From Diphasiastrum complanatum (Eukaryota > Streptophyta > Lycopodiopsida > Lycopodiales > Lycopodiaceae): DNA of 64,000 bases. The notes beneath the pieces are model-generated. The model did no database searches. It saw only the letters and a program-made list of their open reading frames with translations, and had not been told where the DNA came from. Shown here piece by piece: positions 11,616-23,159 of this stretch (positions are counted from its first letter, which is position 1; each line of letters opens with the position of its first letter). The stretch is taken from the NCBI GenBank assembly GCA_029204225.1, contig CM055106.1, forward strand, positions 34,010,361-34,074,360, read 5' to 3'. A program made the translations under genes and the position numbers.

Positions 11616-13934
11616 ATGTTCCACTCTTCATAAGAGCTCGATACTCAAGATCCATTGCTTGGATCCGCTCCTCTTCTTTCCTTGCTTGATCTACACTTGT
11701 AGGCTCATCCAAAGAGGTTAGGAAAGCAACATAATTTCTAGAAACTACTTGCTTACCCTTTTGATCATATGTGAGCCTTGAAGGTACTTGTCTTTCTCTT
11801 GATGTTCTCCTTGGCTTTTGACTTGATGAAGGTCCATCATCATCACCATCCAAAGTAGGATCCTTCTCATCAACATCAAGAATGTTAGATCCATCCACTT
11901 TACCATCAATCATGCTTGAAGACACCTTTGGAATGTTCCCCTCATAAAAAATGACATCTCTACCAGCAATTACTTTGTTAGTAGAAGGAATGTAAACCTT
12001 GTAGGCTTTACTCACCTCACTATATCCAACAAAAATACCTCTTCTTGAAGATGGATCCTCCTTGGTCCTATCATCAAGAGTAATGTTGACATAGCATGTG
12101 CATCCAAAGGTTCTTAGAAAGTTGACACTCGGCCTCCTCTTGAATAGCATCTCAAAAGGTGTCCTTCCATCCAAAATAGCACTCGGCCACCTATTGCACA
12201 AGAAATTGGCACACAACAAAGCTTGATCCCAAAATGGTTTGTCAAGATTAGCACTTGAACTCATAGCTTTAGCACTTTCACATAAAGTCCTATTCTTCCT
12301 TTTAGCACTTTCACATAAAGTCCTATTCTTCCTTGCATTCTTGAACTTGACAAGACATCATACACTTCATCCTTGTTCTTTAGTAGATAGATCCAACAAA
12401 ATCTACTAAAATCATCAATGAATGTTACATACATCTTAGCTCCACTATTGCTAATTGTAGTAAATCCATGAATATCCAAATGTACAAGCTGAAAAGGCTT
12501 TGTAGATCTAGTATAAGGAAAGACAAAGCATAAGACTCACAAACATGCTTGTCATTACTTAAGGAACTTGGAAGACCAATCACAACCTTCTTCCTTGCCA
12601 TTACCTCCAATGACTTGAAGTTGAGGTGTCCCATCCTTTTGTGCTAAACCTCTTGAATAGAAATTTGATCCCTTGCAACACATCCAATTTGGTTAGCAAT
12701 AACACAAGCATCAAGTTTGAACAACTTCCCTTGCCTTTTACCTTTTCCAATCAAGACATCCTTCCTTTTGATCAAACAAGGATCTCCATCAAACTCCACC
12801 TTGAGGCCGTTACTTAGCATTTGACACTAAGCAAATTATTGTTAATAAATGGAATAAACAATACATCCTCCAAATGAACATTCCTATTTGTAGAGAGAGA
12901 AATAGGAATTGTGCCAATCCCTTTGATTGCACACTCACCATCATTGGCCATGTAGATCACCCTCTTGTTGTCTTCATATGCCAACAAAGAAGTGAAGTAC
13001 TCTTTGTGAAAGGTCATGTGTGAACTTGCTCCACTATCAATCCACCAAGGATCTAGATCTCCATCATTAGCAAGCATACATGAAGACATCACAAAAGCAT
13101 CATCATTTGCATCTTGAACATCCAAACCATCCTCATCAAGAGTAAGATTACCTTGCTTGTCTCCTTGATCTCTCTTCTTCTTGTAGCACTCACTTGCAAA
13201 GTGTCCTTTGATGCCACAATAGAAGCACTTGAGCTTTGATCTATCCTTCTTTTTGCCACTTGAAGAAGCATCCACTTGATCTTGCCCTTTAGACCACTTG
13301 CTTTTGGTTTTGCCTTTGAATTTGCCCTTTGTGAACATAGCATCCTCTTGAAACCTCTTTCTTGAAGCCTATATTCCTCATTGATCAAGATCTCTTGAAG
13401 ATCCATCAAACTTGGAAAAGTCTTTTGAATAGCAATACTTTGAACAATGTTAGCATGAGCATCCAACAAGCCATTAAGAATCACTTGAATAAGCTCTACT
13501 TCCTTAATGCTTTCATCAATGCAAGCTTACTCATCATTCAATGCTTTCATTCTCAAAACAAAAGTACTTGGACTTTCTTCATTCTTTGGCAAACAAGAAA
13601 AGATTTGCCTTCTTAGAGTCAACACTCTAGAAGTAGACTTGGATTCATAAAGCTTCTTCAATGAATTCCAAGCTTCCAAAGATGATGTGCACTTACCAAC
13701 TTCTTTGAGAAATTCATTGGTAACATTCATCTTTATCATGTGTAGAGCCTTCTTATCCCTCTTGTCATACCTCAATTGATCTTGTTGTGTTGCTGGTCTC
13801 TCCTCCAAACCTACAACAATATCCAAAACATCATTCATCTCAAGAAGTGACTCCATCCTCACTTTCCATAATGCATAGTTACTTGAGGTAAGCCTATCAT
13901 TGGCTTCCAACATGACTCCAATTGAGGTTGCCAT
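11616..13934 (-). pseudogene. Copia gag, protease and integrase (RT-replaced family, copy 1)
   Basis: The gag starts at 13934 (MATSIGVMLEANDRL), with the SNYALWKVRMESLL block typical of Copia gag. A CCHC knuckle (CFYCGIKGHFASEC) lies near 13180-13225, the protease WWIDSGASSHM near 13020-13055, and pre-integrase and integrase parts at lower coordinates. Relative to copy 2 some integrase sequence is missing. Fossil, several breaks. Confidence 0.85.
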
Positions 13935-14520
13935 GTAGCAATGACCTGATCTTCTCTTTCAACCTGATTAAATGCACAAATCACTCCTTTGAACAACAAT
14001 AAATGCTTTCAAAAGAAATCACTAAGATTTGAAACTATCTCACAAATTCTCTTCTAGCACTTATCCAAGCAAATCAATACATAGAATCATGAAATCTTGA
14101 CCAACCTATGATCTATCCTCAATCTAATGACTTTTGCCACTTTCTAAGATTGAAACACACTCAAATGAAGTCCAGTAACCTCACTATCTAGAGATCCAGT
14201 CAAAATTAGGGTTTTGACAAAATCACAAAAAATTGACTATTCCAAATCTACATGCAAATGCTGAAAATTTGATATGCAATCTATAAGCCACTACTTAGGC
14301 TGATCGAATGATCCAAAAGTCGGCCAAATCCAGTATGTGAATTCAAAAATTGGAATTGAACAATTATATTGACCTATTTAGTGTTTTGATCTACAAAAGG
14401 TCCAATCTACAAAAGCAAAAAATTCGATTTTGGTGTAGAATCCTCTCTAGCATGCTCTAGACTTGATATCTTCAGCAAATCATTGATTGATCTGATTTTC
14501 TCCTTCATAACCTGAAACAA

Positions 14521-14534
14521 AAGCTCTGATACCA
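14521..14534 (-). other. Primer-binding site (initiator Met-tRNA type)
   Basis: Read on the minus strand, TGGTATCAGAGC directly follows the LTR's last base. This matches the 3' end of plant initiator Met-tRNA, the usual Copia primer, and fixes both the LTR boundary and the orientation. Confidence 0.9.
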
Positions 14535-15181
14535 TGTGAAAGATTTCAGGTCCTTAAGATCCAATCTACTTGAATGATCTTTGGTTAGAAAGAGAAATAC
14601 ATTACCAATCTCACCAATGTAGAAAAATCAGCATCTACACGCAAATTGAGATGCAAACACCAATAGAACTTGATCAAACTTGAATGAAATGATTATGTAC
14701 TATTGCATTCCGTACAAAACCAGAAAGCTATTGTATTTCATAGGTGTGGATCCAAAAATAACAAATATAGATCATTCTACACATAGAATTGCAAGCAATC
14801 ACCAAGATAGTGCACCAATGGATAGTAGAACCCAAGAGAACCATGTATAAGCATGAAATGAGATAGAGAAGAGAGAAGATGACTCTCTCCACGAGTTACA
14901 TCCTTTTATAGCAGGTCCAAACCCTATTTGGCCACTTGGCTTTCCCACCAAAATGCTAACCCTACTAATTTTGGGTCTAGATTCAATGTACCCAACTATT
15001 CAAATTGAATCTATTCAAACTCGCACTAGATTTTCCACACTTTCAAAAAGTGTTTATTCAAATGAAATTTAGACTAATGAACTCTGAAAAGTCAACCTCT
15101 AAGTCTAAAACAAGTTTTGGCCTCAATATGTCAAATATGGAAATATTGCAAAATGTGATGAAACTAGTTGAATTTTTCACA
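14535..15181 (-). repeat. 5' LTR of the RT-replaced Copia, copy 1
   Basis: 647 bases beginning TGTGAAAGATT and ending TTTTTCACA (+ strand view). It nearly matches 50043-50692 base for base. The + strand right end abuts unrelated sequence. Confidence 0.9.
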
Positions 15182-15520
15182 CCTAGTTGCCAAACACAAG
15201 ACAACAATGAATACGCAAGAAGCTTCAAGCCAGGAGAAAATCACCTGATGGATCCTCATCAAACGATTCAACTTCAGATGATGGAATCTCGACACACTCC
15301 TTACCCTTACACACCACTGACGAGGGTGATGGAGGAGCTACCTCATCAACAATGGACACGGGCACAACCCACATCGTGCCACCAGACGAAGTCACCACTC
15401 TACCCATTCTGATAACCACGACAACATCACCATCGGCACTTTTTTTGGGGGGTGGGAGTGGGGAGTTCCATTTCCCAAGACACAGAAGCGGCCAGCAGCC
15501 AAAAGATCAATAGCCACAGG
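15182..15520. other. Spacer between two Copia copies
   Basis: No domain recognised. It contains a short G-rich run near 15440-15463. Probably flanking sequence or the degraded start of the next Copia element. Confidence 0.4.
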
Positions 15521-17191
15521 CCCAGCAAGTCCACACCTTGGCAAGACACTTTGCCAACTATAGAAAAACTTCACAGTGTATTAGTGGCTGAAGAGTGTAG
15601 GATGCTCCATGCAAAATCTAGGATGAGTTCCTTATTGTTGCAGGATGGTGATGAGAAAGTCGATTTCTCATTCAAGGGCAAAAAGAAGACCAATGAAAAG
15701 AAGAAGCATCTAAAGGAGGCCAAAGAAGAGGATGATGCATCAAGCTCAAAGGACAAGTCAAAGCAGAAATGCTTCTTTTGTGGAAAGAAGGGACAGTATG
15801 CATCTGAATACTACAAGAGGCTAAGAGCACAAGTGGAGGAGGACAAACAAGGAAACCTTGCAAAGGAGGAGGAGGAGGATGAAGTAGATGTATTCTTGAT
15901 GGCATCTACATCCTCACCAACAAGCAATAGCAATTCAAGAGACAATTGGTGGATCGACAGTGGGGCTAGCTCCCACATGTCTTGCGAAAAGGACTTTTTC
16001 TCAACCTTACACTCTTTCAATGTTGCTAAAAAGTTTGCCTTTACTGCAAATGATGAAGAGTGTAGGATAGATGGTGCTGGCACCACCTCTTTGTGTCTAG
16101 AATCCTCAAAATGCATGGATCTAGAAAATGTCCTTTATGTACCATCAATCACCAAGAATATGCTTAGTGTTGGTCTACTCTTAGAAAGTGGTTTGGATGT
16201 CCACTTTAAGCATGGTGTTTGCTTCATCTTGAAGAATGATGTTTGCATTGCAAAGGGATTTAAACATGGAAGATTGTTTAAGTTGGAAGCTAGTGTTGCT
16301 TTTGAAAGAATGAGCTTGGCAAAGGAGGAGATCACTCAAGAAGAGATCTTGGCAAAGTGTGATCTTGCTTGCATTGAGGAGGAGCATCAAAAGAAGGAAG
16401 ATCTTGAGGATCAGTTTCAAAGCATGAGAGTTCCAAGGGAGTCCTCAATGACAATGGCCGAGTCATCAAATTTCATGCAAATTATCCACTCAAGTGTGCA
16501 TCTTGCAAGGGTGCTGAGCATTGGAGAGTCTACTATCTTTGAATTCTTTTTGGAAAGTAGTGGTAGACATGAGGTGACTTGTTTCTTACCTTTAAGATTC
16601 ATGGTGTTTATTACTTTGTATGACAAGACAATGAAATGGGTTGCTTTGAAATCTACATTTGTTGTTGATAAAGCAATTTCATTGGATAACTATTTTTGTA
16701 ATAGTTTGAATAGTGTCATAAAAGATGAAACATCATTTGTATTGGAAATATTTGGGTCCACATGCTTTGAGCATGATCATTCCAATGCAAGGACCAAAGA
16801 TTATCCTATTTCAATGATAGGAATAATGGTAGTGTTTTGCTCTTCAAGTAGAGATTGTAAAATCTACTTGTTTTCAACTGAAGAGTTTGTCAATGGTGGA
16901 AATGTGATCTTTCAAGAGTGGAAGATTTGTAAACTTGAAGAAGAACCTTTGGATCAACACCTTATTCGATTCATTGATGTTTTGGAGTCAAGTCAAGTAG
17001 AGGAGCAAGCTCAAGACCCAAGGACTCCAAGAAGAACCTTGAGTATCAAGATGGAGCCATCTAGGCTCAATCATATGGATCAAGCAAGGCAAGTTGTCTT
17101 TGGCAACAATATGTATGCACTTAATAGTTTTATTGATGTATCTTCAAGTGCACAAAATGCCTTGGAATCCATGGCTTGGCATGATGTATAA
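15452..17191 (+). pseudogene. Truncated Copia gag-protease ORF with substituted integrase region
   Basis: 579 codons. The gag C-terminus is followed by a CCHC-like knuckle (CFFCGKKGQYASEYY, near residue 109), the protease WWIDSGASSHM (near residue 168) and a stretch to about residue 285 matching Copia (NVLYVPSITKNMLSVG). The next ~150 residues lack the integrase D, D and E motifs and are not recognised. Copia resemblance returns near FGSTCFEHDHSNARTKD (near residue 430), the usual integrase C-terminal region, and the ORF ends before RT. The methionine start may be accidental, because homology begins about 30 codons in. Confidence 0.75.
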
Positions 17192-18104
17192 TTTTTGAAG
17201 TGTGCTACATGTATATAGACACATTTGTGGAACATCTTGTATGGGATCCTTTAAGAGGTGGTGAAAGATCCTTCATGGACATCATTCTCTATTGGAGTCT
17301 CAAAAGTTCCTTGTTTGTAGCTGGATTTTGTAGACACTTCTAAAAGCATTCATTCATCTAGCAAGAGAGCTGTAGATAGATCAAGCTAAATTTGAGGAGG
17401 AGTGTGAAGAATTGCCAAAAATTGGCAAATCTAGCTTGATCAAAAACCATGTAGAACATTGTAAATATTGTGTATAATTGAGTTCCACACATGTGAGGCC
17501 AAGATGCCACGTGGAAACCCACTCCTAATGTAGGTTAGGTCAAGTCCATAGGGTTGGTCATGTCATTTTGGTAGTGATTCCTAGTTTATAGGACCTAAAT
17601 CCTAGATTTAAGGTGAAAATTTGACCAACTAGCTATCTACCAAGCATGACTCTAGGAAATGGACTAGGGTTTTATTTTAGGTCAAGGAAAGTGAGCTAAC
17701 TTCCTTATTACATGCTGGAAATTCACCTAACTTCAAGAAGGAAGTCGAATTTGCTATGTATTCCCTCTCTCCATAGTGAGAAGAGAGAAAATTTTTGGAG
17801 CTCATTGGCAATCTCAAGTTAGTTCACTATGTACATTGAGTTTTTGTGATCCAAATGAACCCAAATCAATTTCTACTTGTTACTTAGGTTGAAGGCCGTA
17901 CTACAGCTTGTAGTACACACGTGTGGGCTTGGATTTTAATGTTGATTAATGCTTTTGATTGTTAATGCTTGTTGTTTGTCAAATTGCCAATCTAGATCAA
18001 CTTTTTTGTGTCTAGTTTTTTGATAAATTGTTAAGCAAGCATCCAATCTCTCTTGTGGATCTTTTGTAGATCCATTTATGGTCCTAAAGTATAGTACTTT
18101 CACA
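15520..18104 (+). mobile_element. Copia-derived element with 3' LTR and no recognisable integrase core or RT
   Basis: The + strand interior starts in gag (LPTIEKLHSVLVAEECRM near 15546) and ends with a 702-base 3' LTR (17403-18104) preceded by a purine tract (TTTGAGGAGGAG, 17391-17402). The 5' LTR and most of gag are absent. It has a single 579-codon frame but lacks RT and RNase H. It is therefore a defective derivative that could at best move with help. Confidence 0.82.
17403..18104 (+). repeat. 3' LTR of the Copia derivative
   Basis: 702 bases beginning TGTGAAGA after a purine tract and ending ACTTTCACA, with imperfect terminal inverted repeats. The length and termini fit the other TGTGAA...TTCACA Copia LTRs in this window. 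Confidence 0.8.
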
Positions 18105-18301
18105 CTCCGCAACGTGTATTTTTTGGATTAGCTTCACCATCTCACACCCCTAATCAATACCCAACCATAACCCTGAGAAGCTCTCCAAAGTAGCTAAACG
18201 CTCAATGATCAGCGTATCCGAAGCAAGCTACCACATGCATTGGTTGATAAGCCAACACCAAGTGCTCTAGAATAGGGTCCAGTACCAAGGACCAAAAAAT
18301 T

Positions 18302-18682
18302 GTGCAACAAAAAAAGTTGGCCAAAGAAAAAGAAAAAGATACAGAAGAAATCAAATCTGTGATGGCCGGGCAAAAGATCACTTTTGAAGAGGTCCAGCAG
18401 CAACTGCACCAGATGGTCCAGATCGACCAAGTACAAGACGGATCGGCAGGGGAAATGACAGCTGGTGTCCCTCTAATAAAGCCCGAGGACATACAATTCT
18501 AGGCCCCACAGGCCTCAACCATTCGGATGGAGAAGTACGTGCAGCTGATCCAAGAATGGGAGGCTGAGAAAAGAAATTTTAAAAATATTGTGGCCAAGCA
18601 AGAAAAGATCATCCCTGAGTCCCAGAAGTAGTTAGAAGACACAACGATGGCCTTGCAGCAAGTCTTGGACAAGGTGAACTAG
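18302..18682 (+). pseudogene. Coiled-coil-like coding remnant upstream of the unknown ORF
   Basis: A Lys/Glu-rich frame (KKLAKEKEKDTEEIKSVMAGQ) of 66 codons continues in coding-like sequence (MEKYVQLIQEWEAEKRNFK) up to the 18683 ORF. The heptad-like pattern suggests coiled coil. No family recognised. It probably belongs with the next ORF as the N-terminal part of one decayed protein of an LTR element. Confidence 0.45.
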
Positions 18683-19741
18683 TTGTGGGACATGACATGC
18701 AAGGCCCAAGCATGCGCTCATTCAAAGAAACCACAAAACGATGATGGAGATGACGGAGCAAGCAATAAGGACGGGCCAACCCGACCATCAGATGGTAGCC
18801 CAGGTTCGGGTAGCCAGAGAGCCGAAGCTACTTCTAGAGCTTTTCCCCTTCCCCCTCCCACTTTTAACCCCTCATCTTATTCTACTTTTAATTTTTTTGA
18901 AACATTCATTCCGACTTACCATGTCCCTTCATCTTCCCTCTCTCCACCACCTCCTAGTGAATTAATGGGCCCATCAAAAGGTCCAGCTGACACATACAAA
19001 GCCCGACGGGACGAGTTCCTTCAACAACTCCGCTCCCCCGGTGCGGCGTATGATTTGTTAAACCCACCTCGTCTTAAATCTGTCCTTCCTACACCTCTCT
19101 CTCCAGATCACTCCATCCCTGACGTTCCAAAAGTTAACACTGACATTGGGGGTGATGACGACTTCCTGGCAGATCCATTGGAGTCAAGAAGATTCTTGCC
19201 CAGACAAGACATGGGTGAAGCTGAGCCGTCAACGAGCGAGCGGACGAAGGAAAAAGATACGAGCACTATGGCCTTGGATGATTGCCTGGCGAGGCCATCA
19301 CAACCATATAGGACAACTTCTCCTAGTAGGCCAAGGGGCAAAATGGCTGATACCAGAGAATCAGAGAAATTCGAAAGGAAATATCCTCCCAACATGAGGG
19401 GAGACAAAGAGGGGATGGATCAAAGCCAATACTCCACTAGGGCTGAGATCATTGTGGCACTACAACCACAATCGGAATGGCGGAGTAAGGTCTTAAAGGA
19501 TAGCAGGCGGCTACAAGAGTACTTGAGGGCACCGGCGTGGAAGCGAATTGATCCATTCCACATGCCGCTCAAACGAAGAAATCCATGGCCGACAGAAAAG
19601 CCACAGGTTGAGTTGGTGAACTGGCTAGTGATTCCGGGAATTTCAGAGAGAATCTCCCCGGATGACGTGAGGCTACAGTTGCTAGACTTCAGACACAAAT
19701 ACAAGGACAAGTGCCAATCTATGCGTGCAAGAAAGTGTTGA
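18683..19741 (+). CDS. Unrecognised 352-residue ORF, probably retroelement-associated
   Basis: One of the longer open frames in the window outside the Copia ORFs. The N-terminal half is low-complexity, rich in Ser, Pro, Asp and Gly (about residues 15-110). The C-terminal third is basic with a more globular look (WKRIDPFHMPLKRRNPWP near residue 285; ERISPDDVRLQLLDFRHKYK near residue 320). No RT, integrase, protease or knuckle motif. It precedes sequence matching the 3' end of the gag-only element (near 20145-20210), so a gag or extra ORF of a related LTR element is the simplest reading. The start is uncertain because upstream sequence is also coding-like. Confidence 0.5.
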   Translation: MWDMTCKAQACAHSKKPQNDDGDDGASNKDGPTRPSDGSPGSGSQRAEATSRAFPLPPPTFNPSSYSTFNFFETFIPTYHVPSSSLSPPPPSELMGPSKGPADTYKARRDEFLQQLRSPGAAYDLLNPPRLKSVLPTPLSPDHSIPDVPKVNTDIGGDDDFLADPLESRRFLPRQDMGEAEPSTSERTKEKDTSTMALDDCLARPSQPYRTTSPSRPRGKMADTRESEKFERKYPPNMRGDKEGMDQSQYSTRAEIIVALQPQSEWRSKVLKDSRRLQEYLRAPAWKRIDPFHMPLKRRNPWPTEKPQVELVNWLVIPGISERISPDDVRLQLLDFRHKYKDKCQSMRARKC

Positions 19742-20102
19742 ATACTGTTGATCCATGGCCTTTCTAATGCAGCAAGAATGTTTCTGGGATCGTGGTTTGG
19801 ATACGATCAGGATCAATCCAAACGTAGCCCTCTAGTCAGAGGAAGATCATGAGATGATGGCCCGACTATACTACAGAGCGGCCTTTATGTCATCACGATA
19901 CGTCACCATGGTAGAAGACTGGCAGGAGATGGGCTTCATAAAAAAGATACGAGAGTACCTGGGACCACTAAATTACGGAAGTAAGCTCCGCTTCCAAGTG
20001 TTCGAAGCCCTAGGGCAAAAGGTGAGCGAGCGAAAACAAATTACGGTAGGACAACAAGGCGAGCAGGACTCACAAGAGGTTCTCAAGAGGGCTGGAATGT
20101 AG
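19742..20102 (+). pseudogene. Continuation of the unknown coding region
   Basis: An 82-codon frame at 19854-20102 (MVEDWQEMGFIKKIREYLG) and coding-like sequence before it look like the same decayed protein as the 352-residue ORF. No family recognised. Confidence 0.4.
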
Positions 20103-20139
20103 CGACCATTGAGAGATCTTCATTTTTGAAATTTTTTTT

Positions 20140-20850
20140 TGTAGATAATAAGCACCTGGTTTTACGAAAGTGAACGAAGATCCATGCTTTTCCAAGTGTC
20201 GAGCGGAACCTCTTGTGAGAGAGCTTTGATTGTATTGTCAATTTCTCTTGAGTGAATAAAGAAGATATTCCACGAGTTTTTGATGATTGTGAAGCTCCTT
20301 GTTCATGGGAATGTTCTTGAGTGAAATTTCTATGAGCATGTTTTGATTTCCTTTTGTGATTGTGGATTAATTAGATCTCTTGCTTACTTTCTGGCTTTGT
20401 GGAATGTAGATGTGGATTAATTTTCTTGTTTCTTGTTTTTGTAGTTTCAGCATGCAAGTAAACTATAGAGGTTGACATTGTGAATCTGATTTGCATATTC
20501 ACTAACAATCTTGTCCTTGATTGTTCTTGGTATTCCAAGCATCAAGAAATGGGTGTTTCTTGATTATTGGGCTGCTAGAATGTTGTTAGAAAACTAGTTT
20601 TCTTGTTTCTTGTTTCTTGCTGAGTAGCTTAATCTTGTCATTGCATTGTTCCTTGATTTCCTAGATAATTTGTAGACTTGCTTCCTGATTCAGAACGTTG
20701 ATCTATGCTGAGATAGGACTAGTTGCATGACTTGTAAATGCATGTATTCGAGTCAAGTAACCGTTTTCCCCACTGAGAGGCTAGGAATACACGTTGTAAT
20801 CTGAGAAACACTTTTGCTTGGAAACCGTTCTAACAAAAAGATTAAAACTG
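20140..20850 (+). repeat. Partial LTR related to the gag-only element
   Basis: 20145-20210 matches interior sequence near 8990-9055, and 20215-20560 matches the central LTR sequence of 3657-4823 and 24156-24540. Shared blocks are GAAGCTCCTTG..CATG, TTCTTGAGTGA and TTTCAGCATGCAAGTAAACT. The transition from interior to mid-LTR shows that the LTR start is missing. The right end is not defined. Confidence 0.7.
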
Positions 20851-20966
20851 TAAAGAACTATAACCAACAGAAGTAACAAAAAATAAGAACGAAAGAAAAT
20901 CATGTTCACAAATTCGATTGGAATCTGTGAACACTTGTTGACCATGTTTCGAGAATCGAATCAGCA

Positions 20967-22130
20967 CCAGTTAATAGTGAAGTGGATGATAAACTACCAT
21001 ATGTTGCATTATTTTATGTTGAAGCAGGACTTGAGTGGGCAGCAAATATTGTTGAATATCTGATGTTAGGCCAACCTAACGACTCTTTGACAAAAGTATA
21101 GAAGAAACAATTGAATTCTTAAGGCACAACCTTATCAATTGATTGCGAGCCAATTGTATTGACATGGAATGGATGATATTTTGAGACGATGTGTGTTGCC
21201 TCATGAAGTACCTAACCTAATCATGTTCTCACATGATGGGATGGGAGGTGGACATTTCTCAATAGATATCACTGTTCGCAAACTTTTACAATCAGGGTCT
21301 TGGTGGTCGACACTTCATAAGGATACTGAAAACTATATTCAGTCATGTGATGTGTGTCAACGAGCACGATGTCCTACAAAGCGGAACTATGAACCTTTGC
21401 ATCCAGTTTTATCACAAGCACCATTTGAGAAATGGGGCCTTAACTATGTTGGTCCTATTCAACCCGCGGCAAGAGGATCTCAAGTCTGATATATCATCGT
21501 AGCAATGGATTATATGACCAATTGTGTTGAGACAAAAGTAGTTAGAGTTGCTGATGCTAAGTCTATGGCTAAGTTCATGTATGAGCACATCATTGTTAGA
21601 TTTGGATGTCCTATCGAGATCATAAGTGATCGCGGAACACACTTTGTTAATGAAGTGATATAGTGTTTGTTGGAAGGCTTTTTCATTATACACCGGTTTA
21701 GTACTCCGTATTATCTGAGGGGTAAAGGACAAGCTGAATCTTCCAATACGTTTCTCTGCAACATTATAACAAAAACGGTTGAAGCAAGTCATTATGATTG
21801 GAACATAAATTTCATGCAGCGTTATGGGCATATAGAACCACTTACAAAGTTAGTACGAATTAAACACCATTTCAACTGGTTTATGGTCAAGATGTAGTGA
21901 TGCCGATTGAGTTTTTGGTACCATCCTTATGTGTAGCAGCAAATAGAACGATTGGATGATTCAAAATCCTTACAAATGCGTCATGAGGCTTCACATAAAC
22001 TTTGTGAAACCAGATTGATGGCAGTAGATGCATTAGCAACAGAAAAACTTGCCGCTTACACAAAAAAAGAACTGAAGGAAGGAGATCTACTAGCATTGAT
22101 GTATAAAACCAAGAACACTCTTGCATCATT
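20967..22130 (+). pseudogene. Ty3/gypsy integrase relic
   Basis: The H2C2 zinc-binding region (HDGMGGGHFSIDITVRKLL...CDVCQRARCP) lies near 21230-21370. The integrase core follows, with WGLNYVGPI near 21435 and ISDRGTHFVN near 21622-21652. A remnant of the C-terminal region extends to about 22100. The order and H2C2 spacing are those of gypsy elements. LTRs were not identified. Fossil with several breaks. Confidence 0.85.
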
Positions 22131-22660
22131 TACTCCCAGATTTTGCATTCTATCACCATGTCTTCTACCGATACTAGTCAATCTATGTGTTATGTCACTC
22201 ATCGCGATGTTCCAACTGCAAACAACATACATTATGATACTTCCTAGCACAAGCATGGTGGCTCAGTGGATAACCCTTGCTGAGCCTTTGATCACGGCAA
22301 TGGAGATCCATGAGCACGTCTTTTGTAGCAAAATAAATATGCAAATCATTACTATGGCCTTTAGTACATGGACAAAGGATAAGTCTAAATTTTATATTAC
22401 CTACCAGGGAGCTACCCACAAGGTGCGTGTTACTGAAGCCGCCCTTGCTGCTATAGGCATATCTTCAGGGACCCAACCTTCACCAAACCACAAGCATGCC
22501 AAGAATGTCATAGAATCCTTTATTGATACAACCATCAAACTTTACTGAACGAATGAGAGTTATTTGCTAGAGTCCATCCGAGTTCAATAGTTGTTCAATA
22601 CTCTGTGTCATCAGCTTGGCTCGACATCTGGAGATTCTCTGGAATCTGCTAACAGGTATG
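22131..22660 (+). other. Open but unrecognised tail after the gypsy integrase
   Basis: The frame 21952-22548 stays open well past the integrase homology (MVAQWITLAEPLITAMEIHE near 22255). No motif recognised. It could be a gypsy C-terminal extension, or unrelated sequence joined to it. Confidence 0.35.
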
Positions 22661-23035
22661 TAAATCCCTAAGGCACCCTTAGATTCAAGGAAGTGAAGAA
22701 GGCAAAAAAGGCAAAAAAGCCGAATAGTGCCTTATATTGGAGGCAGAGAAGAAGGCGAAGTTGCCTTAAACTAAAGACAGTGAAGAAGGTGAATGCGTCT
22801 TAGTTTAAAGGTTCGAAAAAGGCGAAAAAGGAGGTGTCTTAAAAATGGTTTTTAAGGCATTTTGGCCAGTGTGTCACGTTTTTCGTTAAGGCAAAAAAAT
22901 GAAGGTGCCTTAAGAATGGTTTCTAAGGCATTCTGGCCACTTGGCCAGTGTGTCGCATTTTTGGCTAAGGCGAAAAAAGATGAAGGTGCCTTAAGAATGG
23001 TTTCTAAGGTGTTAGGAAAAAAACTTTAAAGGAGA
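22660..23035 (+). repeat. Minisatellite built on GAAGGTGCCTTAAGAATGG units
   Basis: Repeated blocks of AAGGCGAAAAAG, GGTGCCTTAAGAATGG and TTTCTAAGGCATTCTGGCC recur with a larger period of about 60-75 bases. The core CCTTA/TAAGG is self-complementary. The short frames here are not genes. Confidence 0.75.
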
Positions 23036-23159
23036 AAAAATGTGAAGGTCCGAAATCATGTTCTTGGCCTTCTGTTTTCAAGATGCTCATTACTTGATGA
23101 TTTTTAAGGTTGAGCATAAGAAATCTAACACTCCCCCTTTAATGAGGATCTTGGAAAAA

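Larger units (their letters stand above)
10968..15181 (-). mobile_element. Copia element, minus strand, of the RT-replaced family (copy 1), 3' truncated
   Basis: Reading leftwards from the 5' LTR (14535-15181): primer site, gag, CCHC knuckle, protease, pre-integrase, integrase, then about 0.65 kb of sequence unrelated to Copia RT. It closely matches the second copy at 50043-54699, including the unusual segment. It ends near 10968 without RNase H or a 3' LTR, so it is truncated there. Broken at several places, though the LTRs of the two copies remain similar, suggesting moderate age. Confidence 0.88.
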
